NCBI RefSeq assembly: GCF_003149375.1
Contig: NZ_QFWH01000002.1
Span: forward strand, 62,001 to 126,000
DNA: 64,000 nucleotides
Direction of reading: 5' to 3'
From: Vampirovibrio chlorellavorus
GTDB lineage: Bacteria > Cyanobacteriota > Vampirovibrionia > Vampirovibrionales > Vampirovibrionaceae
How positions within the stretch are numbered: the first letter of the stretch is position 1; each line of letters starts with the position of its first letter. Below are positions 57,550 to 64,000 of the stretch, piece after piece. Under the pieces are notes generated by a model. That model searched no databases and had not been told where the DNA came from. It saw only the letters and a program-made list of their open reading frames with translations. The position numbers were made by a program, and so were the translations under genes.

Positions 57550-59073
57550 TTAGCGCTGAATGTTAAAAATGTCGCCGTATTTTTGCCACAGGTAGTCCAC
57601 AAAGTAGCGGGCGTTCAGGGGTTCTCCGGTGACCCGCTGCACAATGGTGGCGGCGGATTCCATCTTGCCCACGGCGTGAATTTCCTGGTTCAGCCAGTTT
57701 TTGAGCGTGAGCAGATTCCCGTGGGCAATGTCTTGCTCCAGGGTGGGGTTTTGCTGCTTGGCGGTGTTAAAAAACTGGGCGGAATACAAATTCCCCAGCG
57801 TGTAAGTGGGGAAGTACCCAAACGATCCGTGGGACCAGTGAATGTCCTGCAAGGCCCCCTCGGCGTCATTGGCCGGGGTAATGCCTAAATATTCCCGCAT
57901 TTTGGCGGCCCAGGCCTCCGGCACTTCATCCACGTTCATGGTGCCTTCAATCAGGGCCTTTTCAATCTCATAGCGCACCATAATGTGCAGATTGTAGGTC
58001 ACTTCATCGGCTTCCACCCGGATGAAAGAGGGTTGCACCCGGTTAATGGCATGGTAAAACCGCGCCAGATCAACGCCTTCCAAAGCGGGAAATGTTGCTT
58101 GCAGCTTGGGGAGGTAATGGCTCCAGAACGCTTTGGAGCGCCCCACCAGATTTTCCCACATGCGGGACTGGGATTCATGAATGCCCAGCGAGGTGCCTTC
58201 CGCCAGTGGGGTACGGTTCAGGGCCGGGTTGACCCCTTGCTCGTACATGCCGTGTCCCCCTTCGTGCATGGAGGAGGACAGGGCGGAGAACACATCATAC
58301 TCGTCCACCCGGGTGGTCAGGCGCACATCCATGGAGCTGGTGCCGGAAGAAAAGGGGTGCGGGGCCAAGTCCAGTCGGCCCGCGGCAAAATCAAAGCCCA
58401 TATCTTTTAGCACTTGCTCGGAAAAAGCCAGTTGATCGCTTTGCGGGAAGGGGCCCTGGTGCAAAAAGTCCGTTTGCGGGGTGTAGCCACTGCCCTGAAT
58501 GGCCTTGAGCAGGGGCACTAACTCTGCCTTTAGTTGTTGAAACTGAGGGTCCAGCTGCTTCACGGTCAGGCCCGGCTCATAGTCATCCAGCAGGGCATCG
58601 TAGGGGGAATCCTCATAGCCTTGGGCTTCGGCCATACGCTGATTGAGGGAGACGATTTTGCGCAAAACCGGCTCAAACTGCTTGAAGTTTTTGTTGGCTC
58701 GGGCCTCTACCCAGATTTTGTGGGCCTCAGCGGTGGTTTCCACAATTTCTTGCAACAGTTCGATGGGCGTTTTCTGGCTTTTGTCGAAATTGCGACCCAC
58801 TTCCCGCACCAGGGCCTGACTCATGGTGTCCAGTTTTTCCAGTACCCCCGGTTGACGCAGGTTGCGCAGGTGTTCGGCCATTTCCGGGCTGGTCATCATA
58901 TTGTGAGAGAGTTTGGCCAGGGTGGCCATTTGCTTGGCCCTTAATGGGCCGCCCTGCTCCGGCATGTAGGTTTCCAAATCCCAGCTCAGTATGGCCTGGG
59001 TGGCCGAGAGATCGTGGATTTCGTTGACCAGCGCCTGAAACGCCTGAACGGATACAGCGGTGGATGTTTGCAT
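57550..59073 (-). CDS. Thermostable-type carboxypeptidase, M32 family
   Basis: M32 enzymes remove C-terminal residues from peptides. The 507-residue protein carries the zinc-site HExxH in MHEGGHGMYEQGVNP, with the third ligand Glu in the LGIHESQSRMWENLVGRS helix. ALLDDYEPGLT and the W(S)DLETYMP N-terminal motif (LSWDLETYMPEQGG) are characteristic of M32. It has no signal peptide, so a cytoplasmic peptide-recycling role is likely. It stands alone on the minus strand, starting at the ATG at 59073. Length and motifs are normal. Confidence 0.95.
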   Translation of the reverse strand: MQTSTAVSVQAFQALVNEIHDLSATQAILSWDLETYMPEQGGPLRAKQMATLAKLSHNMMTSPEMAEHLRNLRQPGVLEKLDTMSQALVREVGRNFDKSQKTPIELLQEIVETTAEAHKIWVEARANKNFKQFEPVLRKIVSLNQRMAEAQGYEDSPYDALLDDYEPGLTVKQLDPQFQQLKAELVPLLKAIQGSGYTPQTDFLHQGPFPQSDQLAFSEQVLKDMGFDFAAGRLDLAPHPFSSGTSSMDVRLTTRVDEYDVFSALSSSMHEGGHGMYEQGVNPALNRTPLAEGTSLGIHESQSRMWENLVGRSKAFWSHYLPKLQATFPALEGVDLARFYHAINRVQPSFIRVEADEVTYNLHIMVRYEIEKALIEGTMNVDEVPEAWAAKMREYLGITPANDAEGALQDIHWSHGSFGYFPTYTLGNLYSAQFFNTAKQQNPTLEQDIAHGNLLTLKNWLNQEIHAVGKMESAATIVQRVTGEPLNARYFVDYLWQKYGDIFNIQR

Positions 59074-59184
59074 GGCCTGACCCTCTCTTTTCGCACTCGG
59101 TTTGCGCTTAATCTCTCACACTATTGTAGCCGGAATGAACCGCTCTCAAAAGGGCTTGACGCCAAGCTCAATAAAGGGGGCCGT

Positions 59185-60057
59185 TTACCGCTGCAGAAAA
59201 ATATCAGGGTCCATTTCCTGAACCGTTTTAACCCCCCGCAGGCGATTGACCAGTTCCTCCACCTGGGGCATGTCAATGGTGGGTGGCAAATCCGGGTGCA
59301 GGGCGCTGGCCTTGCGAATGCCCGCTGCCAGAATCAGGCCGTCGGCGGATTCAAACCAGCCATCCGGCTCGTGGTGAGGACTTTCATGCTCCACCCAGAC
59401 CGGGAAACGGGTTTGTTGTTTGAAAGCGATGAGCGCTTCAGGCTGTAGGGCTTGGCTGGATATGGCTAGGCTAATGGGGCCAAAGTGGGTCGGGAGTTCC
59501 TGTGCCAGGGTCAACAAGTGGGCCAGTGTGTGGGCTTGCCTGTTGGTGGCTTGGTTAATGCCGGTGGTCAGATGCTGAGGGGACAGATCCACCAGCAAGG
59601 GGGGCAGCTCGGCCTTCAGTCGGTTTTTGTAATGCAGCAATTCATTCAAGCGGCTGTTCACCACACCGCTCTCGGAAACAAAAGCGCCACTGAGGACCGA
59701 GAGTCTGAGAAAGTCAGCGCCGGTGTTCAGGGCAATGGCCAACGCGGTTTCCGGGTCGTTGCGCAAAACGGAAATCCCCACGGGCAAGTGGGTGAATTGC
59801 TTGAGTCGCTTGGTCAGCAAGGCCATGGCGATAGCCCCGGCCACATCCATGCGTTCCCGGGAGAATGGGGTATCGTGGAAGTTCTCTAAAATCAGGCCAT
59901 CCACGCCACCAGTGGCCAGAGCGGTGGCTTCCTGCTCCGCCCGGGCAATCAGGATGTCCCAGTTGCCGTCCCAGTCCGGGGAGCCGGGCAGGGCCAGCAA
60001 TTGCACCCGACCGATAATGGGTTTGGGTTTTTGAAATATTTCCGATAACATAGCCAT
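59185..60057 (-). CDS. BtpA/SgcQ-family TIM-barrel protein
   Basis: In cyanobacteria BtpA is needed for photosystem I biogenesis or stability; relatives such as SgcQ are of unknown sugar-related function. The 290-residue protein has the family start KPIIGRVQLLALPGSPDWDGNW and the GGVDGLILENFHDTPF motif. It also has FLRLSVLSGAFVSESGVV and VEHESPHHEPDGWFESADGLILAAGI, all on a TIM-barrel pattern. Two ATGs (60057 and 60051) are possible starts. It lies alone between carboxypeptidase and der. With no photosystem genes in the window, a role other than photosystem assembly is plausible. Confidence 0.88.
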   Translation of the reverse strand: MAMLSEIFQKPKPIIGRVQLLALPGSPDWDGNWDILIARAEQEATALATGGVDGLILENFHDTPFSRERMDVAGAIAMALLTKRLKQFTHLPVGISVLRNDPETALAIALNTGADFLRLSVLSGAFVSESGVVNSRLNELLHYKNRLKAELPPLLVDLSPQHLTTGINQATNRQAHTLAHLLTLAQELPTHFGPISLAISSQALQPEALIAFKQQTRFPVWVEHESPHHEPDGWFESADGLILAAGIRKASALHPDLPPTIDMPQVEELVNRLRGVKTVQEMDPDIFLQR

Positions 60058-60279
60058 ATTCTAATACGGAAGCAGTTCTTCTCACAGCGTCCGTTTGTAG
60101 AAAATATTTGGAGACTCGTCCGCAGTTTCTCCGGCCCAATTCCCAATCCCAGCCCTCGCGTTAGCCCGTCCAAACCCTGATCTCCCAAAAACAGGCTCGG
60201 TTTGAGCCCAAACGCAAACCGGAACCCGCTCCGCTTTTTATTGGAGAAACGGATTCCCTTCAAGAATGGACAACACCTT

Positions 60280-61665
60280 ATGAAAAAACCGACTGTCGCT
60301 ATTATTGGTCGCCCCAATGTGGGCAAATCCACTCTGGTCAACCGCATTATCGGCTCCCGAAAAGCCATTGTGGACGATACTCCGGGGGTAACCCGGGATC
60401 GCTCCTATTACGACGCGGACTGGCAAGGGAAAGCGTTTACGCTGGTGGATACCGGCGGGGTCATGCCGGATGCCGATCTGGAAGAGCATCCGTTTGCCGA
60501 ATTGATCAATATGCAGGTGGAAGTGGCCTTGGCGGAAGCGGATCTGGTGGTGTTTCTGCTGGATGGTCAAGCCGGTATCACTGCGGTTGATGAGGATATC
60601 GCCGAACAGCTCCGTCGTAGCGGCAAGCCCATTTTGCTGACCATCAATAAAATCGATCGCCACGATCAAAAAGCGCTGGCCGCTGAGTTTTACGCCCTTT
60701 CTTTAGGGGAACCCTACTCCCTGTCCGCCTTGCATGGCAACGTGGGCGTGGGCGACTTGCTGGATGAAATCATCAAGCGCTTGCCTGTCCCGGCGGAAGA
60801 CGTGCAAGAGGACACCCGCATCCACATCGCTCTGGTGGGCCGTCCCAACGTGGGCAAATCCTCCATTCTCAATGCCCTGCTGGGCGAAGAACGCTCCATT
60901 GTCAGCGATATTTCCGGCACCACCCGGGACTCCCTGAACGTTCCGGTGACCTTCGAGGGTGAGGAATTCGTGCTGGTGGATACCGCAGGCATTCGTAAAA
61001 AAGGCAAAGTGGACTACGGCATCGAGATGTTCTCGGTGGATCGCTCTATTCGGGCCGTCCGAGACGCCAATGTAACGGTGATGGTGCTGGATGCCACTGA
61101 AAACATTCAAAGCCAAACCGCTGGTATGGTGACCGATCAGGATAAGAAAATCATCGATATGAGCAACCAGGCGGGCAAAGGGCTGGTGCTGGTGGTCAAC
61201 AAATGGGATTTGATCCCCGACAAGACCTCTAAAACCGTGGAGACCTTCAAGAAAAAACTCTATCAGGAGCTGCCCTTCGCCGCGTTTGCCCCGGTGCTGT
61301 TTACCAGCGCGGCCAAAGGCCAGCGGCTGACCAACATTTTTGAACTGGCCAAAACCGTGCATGAGAACGCCAATCGCCGCATCAAGACCAGTCTGGTCAA
61401 TGAGGTCATGGCCGAGGCCTTTACCCTGTCTCCGCCTGCTCCCATTAAGCAGCGCCGCCTGAAGTTGCTGTACGCCACTCAGGTCGGGGTGGCCCCGCCC
61501 ACGTTTATCGTGTTCGTCAATGATGCTAAACTCATGAAAGATTCCTATCGTCGTTATCTGGAAAAAAAGTTGCGTGAAAACTTCGAGTTCTCCGGAACGC
61601 CGATTGTGATTGTGACTCGTTCTCGTGAAGAGAAAAAGGAAAGAATGCAAAAGAAGGGAAAATAG
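60280..61665 (+). CDS. der: Ribosome assembly GTPase Der (EngA)
   Basis: Der is a tandem-GTPase protein for 50S subunit assembly. The ATG at 60280 gives 461 residues starting MKKPTVAIIGRPNVGKST; a 26-codon upstream extension is not conserved. Two G domains are seen: G1 GRPNVGKST, G3 DTGG, G4 NKID in the first; and GRPNVGKSS, DTAG and NKWD in the second. A C-terminal KH-like domain follows and ends with the basic EKKERMQKKGK. It is the first gene of the der-plsY-gpsA run, a gene order found in several phyla. Confidence 0.97.
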   Translation: MKKPTVAIIGRPNVGKSTLVNRIIGSRKAIVDDTPGVTRDRSYYDADWQGKAFTLVDTGGVMPDADLEEHPFAELINMQVEVALAEADLVVFLLDGQAGITAVDEDIAEQLRRSGKPILLTINKIDRHDQKALAAEFYALSLGEPYSLSALHGNVGVGDLLDEIIKRLPVPAEDVQEDTRIHIALVGRPNVGKSSILNALLGEERSIVSDISGTTRDSLNVPVTFEGEEFVLVDTAGIRKKGKVDYGIEMFSVDRSIRAVRDANVTVMVLDATENIQSQTAGMVTDQDKKIIDMSNQAGKGLVLVVNKWDLIPDKTSKTVETFKKKLYQELPFAAFAPVLFTSAAKGQRLTNIFELAKTVHENANRRIKTSLVNEVMAEAFTLSPPAPIKQRRLKLLYATQVGVAPPTFIVFVNDAKLMKDSYRRYLEKKLRENFEFSGTPIVIVTRSREEKKERMQKKGK

Positions 61666-61677
61666 GCGGTAGAGACA

Positions 61678-62259
61678 ATGCATTACCTGATTGCGGCCAT
61701 GCTTGGCTATTTGATTGGGGCGGTTCCCACGGCGTACCTGGTGGTTAAAAAGCTGACCGGGCAGGATATTCGGCAGGTGGGCAGCGGTAACGTGGGCGCC
61801 ACCAACGTCAAGCGGGCTGCCGGGTTCAAGCCGTTCCTGTTTGTGTTGTTGATGGACTTTCTGAAGGGTACGGTGCCAGTGCTGTTGGCCAAGTTCGTGT
61901 TTCCGGGCGCCCCCTGGTTGCACGTGCTGGTGGCTTTGTCCACGGTGATTGGTCACAGCAAGTCTATTTATCTGGGCTTTGCCGGCGGGAAGTCGGCGGC
62001 CACCGGTTTGGGTGGCTTTGTGGGCCTTGACCCGGTGGCCGGGCTTTTACTGGCCGTGATTGCCTATACCACCATGCGCCTGACCCGGATGGTCTCGGTG
62101 GGCTCCATGTTGGCCAGCGTGTTGGCGCCCATCCTGCTGATGGTGTTCAAGGCCCCCGTTCCGTATCAAATTTATGCCGCCATTGCCGGACTTTATGTTA
62201 TTTATTTGCATAAGGCCAACATTCAGCGGCTGTTAAATGGTACGGAGAACCGTATTTAA
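61678..62259 (+). CDS. plsY: Glycerol-3-phosphate acyltransferase PlsY
   Basis: PlsY acylates glycerol 3-phosphate from acyl phosphate, the first step of membrane phospholipid synthesis. The 193-residue membrane protein has five helices and the three conserved motifs: GSGNVGATNVKRAAG, GHSKSIYLGFAGGKSAAT and the TRMVSVGSMLA loop. The His, Lys and Asn positions expected for catalysis are present. It starts 12 bp after der and is directly followed by gpsA, which makes its substrate. Confidence 0.96.
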   Translation: MHYLIAAMLGYLIGAVPTAYLVVKKLTGQDIRQVGSGNVGATNVKRAAGFKPFLFVLLMDFLKGTVPVLLAKFVFPGAPWLHVLVALSTVIGHSKSIYLGFAGGKSAATGLGGFVGLDPVAGLLLAVIAYTTMRLTRMVSVGSMLASVLAPILLMVFKAPVPYQIYAAIAGLYVIYLHKANIQRLLNGTENRI

Positions 62260-63282
62260 ATGAAAAAACTGGCAATTTTGGGTGCAGGCAGTTGGGGGCT
62301 GACCCTGGCCTGGTTGAACGGCGCTCAGCACGAGAACGTGTGGCTGTGGGACAGAAACCCGGACAAAGTAGCCGCCATGAGCCGGGATCGCAAGGTGCTG
62401 TTTCCGTTGCCGGTGATTTTGCCCCAAAAGCTCAACCTGACCGCCTCGCTTGAAGAGGCCGTTCGGGATGCAGATGTGATTTTGATGGTGGTGACCGTTT
62501 CCGGCACCCGGGAAGTCCTGCGCCGTTTGCGGGATGAGGTGAAGTTGCCTCGGCAGGTGGTGCTGGTCAACGCCTCCAAAGGGATAGAGTTTCCCAGCCT
62601 GAAGCGCATGTCCGAGGTGTTTGCCGAGGAAATGCCGGACAATCCCTATGCGGTTTTGTCGGGGCCCACCTTGGCCATGGAGATTTTGAACGGCTTGCCC
62701 ACCGCTTGTTCCATTGCTTGTGAGGATTTAGAGATTGCCGAAGCCCTGCAACGCGATTTATCCCACGATTTATTCCGCCTTTATTCCAACACCGATGTAA
62801 CCGGGGTGGAGTTGGGCGGGGCTCTGAAGAACATTTTCGCCATCGCCAGTGGCTATATGAAGCAAAAACAGTTGGGTGATAATGCCCTGGGAGCCCTAAT
62901 CACCCGTGGCTTATCGGAGATGACCCGCTTTAGCGTGGCTTTGGGGGCTGACCCGGAGAGTCTGTATGGAATGAGTGGTCTGGGCGATTTATTGGCCACC
63001 GCCAACAGCCCTTTGAGTCGAAACTTTCAGGTGGGGGCCCGTTTGGCCCAGGGGGAAACGCTGGACAATATTTTGACGGACCTCAAAGTGGTGGCCGAAG
63101 GGGTTAAGACCACCCACGCCGTTTACGAGTTGTCACATAAAATGGGGCTGGATACGCCCATTGTGGATATGGTGGAGATGTGTCTGTCCGGGCCTTTTTC
63201 CGAGAAAATGATTGTGAAAAGCCTGATGACCCGAAAGTTGAAGTCCGAGCAAAAGGAGGCTTCCGGTAAGCCGCTGTTATAG
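62260..63282 (+). CDS. gpsA: Glycerol-3-phosphate dehydrogenase, NAD(P)-dependent
   Basis: GpsA reduces dihydroxyacetone phosphate to glycerol 3-phosphate for PlsY. The 340-residue protein has an N-terminal Rossmann motif LGAGSWGLTLAWLN, an active-site region NASKGIEF, LSGPTLAMEIL, and the C-terminal GGALKNIFAIASGYMKQ with the catalytic Lys. MTRFSVALGADPESLYGMSGLGDLLAT also fits the family. It starts immediately after the plsY stop (no spacer), so plsY-gpsA are coupled. Confidence 0.97.
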   Translation: MKKLAILGAGSWGLTLAWLNGAQHENVWLWDRNPDKVAAMSRDRKVLFPLPVILPQKLNLTASLEEAVRDADVILMVVTVSGTREVLRRLRDEVKLPRQVVLVNASKGIEFPSLKRMSEVFAEEMPDNPYAVLSGPTLAMEILNGLPTACSIACEDLEIAEALQRDLSHDLFRLYSNTDVTGVELGGALKNIFAIASGYMKQKQLGDNALGALITRGLSEMTRFSVALGADPESLYGMSGLGDLLATANSPLSRNFQVGARLAQGETLDNILTDLKVVAEGVKTTHAVYELSHKMGLDTPIVDMVEMCLSGPFSEKMIVKSLMTRKLKSEQKEASGKPLL

Positions 63283-63343
63283 CGGGAGAGGGCTTGGGCC
63301 GATTTTCAGGCGGAGAATATTAACATAAGAGTGGGGGAGCAAC

Positions 63344-63895
63344 ATGATGTTACCAATTCGGCCCAATGCCGCCAGACAGTCCCAAGGCCCTTCCGGGTAT
63401 CAAAATTCAGCGCCCAAAAAAGGATTACGGTGGCGTGCGCCGCAGGGCAGGCCGCTCTTTTCCCGTCCTTCGTTGCAACGGAAAGACGGATTTGAGGGGG
63501 TACCGACTGGCTTCAGCCGAAGGCAGTTGCTTCAGGCGGGTTTGCTGAGTCTCTTACCTTTATCGGCGTTCGGGTTGAGGCCAGCGCCAGCCCAGGCCCA
63601 CCCTTGGGAGGATATCCCCATTGAGCGTCTGACCCCGTTCTCGGAGGCGGACTTGAGGCGAAGTCAGGCGGCGGTGGCCAAGGCCCGGCCTGAGCTTTTA
63701 CCCTTTGAAAATACCTTGCTGGATCGGCATCAACACTTCCTGCTGAAGGCCAACGATTGGGTTCGTCAGGCTCAGGAATTGAAAGCCCAGGGAAAAGACC
63801 CCCGGCAGGTGCTGGATCGAGCGGCTCAAAAAGCTCAGCGGGGCGACCCGGAGGCGCAAGCGGTTCTGGATGCCATGCGACAGTATTTTCACTAG
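63344..63895 (+). CDS. Probable exported protein with internal twin-arginine signal
   Basis: This is a 183-residue protein. A Gln/Pro/Arg-rich 55-residue N-terminus precedes FSRRQLLQAGLLSLLPLSAFG, which looks like a Tat signal, and AQAHPWED as the cleavage region. The mature part is helical and charged (FSEADLRRSQAAVAKARPELLPFE, DPRQVLDRAAQKAQRGDPEAQAVLDAMRQ). No family was recognised. The ATG at 63344 has GGGGGAG 5 nt upstream, followed by a second ATG. The stop shares a CTAG palindrome with the convergent gene at the window edge. Confidence 0.6.
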   Translation: MMLPIRPNAARQSQGPSGYQNSAPKKGLRWRAPQGRPLFSRPSLQRKDGFEGVPTGFSRRQLLQAGLLSLLPLSAFGLRPAPAQAHPWEDIPIERLTPFSEADLRRSQAAVAKARPELLPFENTLLDRHQHFLLKANDWVRQAQELKAQGKDPRQVLDRAAQKAQRGDPEAQAVLDAMRQYFH

Positions 63896-64000
63896 GCGTT
63901 CTGGGAACCGGCAGAAGGCTGTCCCATGGTGCGCACCATCTTGGAACGCAGCTCGTCAAAGCGCAGGGCTTCATCCTTGCTGTATTCGGTATTTTTAAGC
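63892..64000 (-). CDS. C-terminal end of a gene running off the window
   Basis: The minus strand carries an open frame of 35 codons ending with TAG at 63892-63894 (visible end ...SKMVRTMGQPSAGSQNA). The tail is polar and helical, of a kind found at the end of many proteins. It is too short to assign. It shares its stop palindrome with the gene at 63344. Confidence 0.6.
   Translation of the reverse strand, partial: LKNTEYSKDEALRFDELRSKMVRTMGQPSAGSQNA

Noticed and set aside
1-64000. CRISPR array, insertion sequence, prophage or rRNA operon
   Set aside because: No regular spacer-repeat pattern, transposase, integrase, phage structural gene or rRNA sequence was seen anywhere in the window.

Overview
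The window looks like chromosomal DNA (GC in the mid-50s by eye) of a Gram-negative, flagellated or export-competent bacterium. It best fits the non-photosynthetic sister lineage of Cyanobacteria (Vampirovibrionia/'Melainabacteria'). That placement is inference: it rests on a BtpA-family gene, orphan FlhB plus FliA-type sigma, type IV pilin-like proteins, a TolC/HlyD/ABC-2 efflux set, and several proteins that would suit a life with or on eukaryotic cells (eukaryote-type IMP dehydrogenase, ankyrin repeats, GH8 endoglucanase, Tat-exported superoxide dismutase). No rRNA or photosynthesis gene is present to settle it.

Layout. 1-5 kb: purN-purM (minus), a small membrane protein, tRNA-His, a nucleotidyltransferase/membrane-protein pair and phosphofructokinase. 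5-9 kb: fluoride channel crcB, a class A penicillin-binding protein and a convergent HExxH protein. 9.4-11.5 kb: the conserved rplS-rbgA-rnhB cluster. 12-16 kb: M23 peptidase, TerC, FKBP lipoprotein, NarL-type regulator. 16-25 kb: TPR protein, fatty-acid desaturase, map, exported SOD, surE, argF and two tandem coiled-coil membrane paralogues. 25-30 kb: ankyrin protein, thrS with a structured leader, GH8 glycosidase, small unknowns. 30.5-35.5 kb: a four-gene tripartite efflux operon. 35.6-38.7 kb: sigma factor, FlhB, pilin-like protein. 38.9-46 kb: Xaa-Pro aminopeptidase, an HTH-like unknown, amino-acid permease, aspartase, acyltransferase. 46-49.7 kb: guaB, truB, tRNA-Gly. 49.8-54 kb: a tandem pair of large, related, phosphoribosyltransferase-like proteins I cannot assign to a described system. 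54-57.5 kb: slyD, tmRNA (ssrA), an AT-rich accessory gene and a probable outer-membrane protein. 57.5-64 kb: M32 carboxypeptidase, BtpA-family protein, der-plsY-gpsA, a Tat-like exported protein and the end of an unknown gene.

How the genes work together. Housekeeping clusters are ordinary (purine synthesis, ribosome maturation, phospholipid entry by plsY-gpsA). The permease, aspartase, Xaa-Pro aminopeptidase and M32 carboxypeptidase suggest use of peptides and amino acids. The most unusual items are the paired PRTase-like proteins at 49855-53942 and the strongly eukaryote-like IMP dehydrogenase at 46329-47858. No CRISPR array, insertion sequence or prophage was seen.
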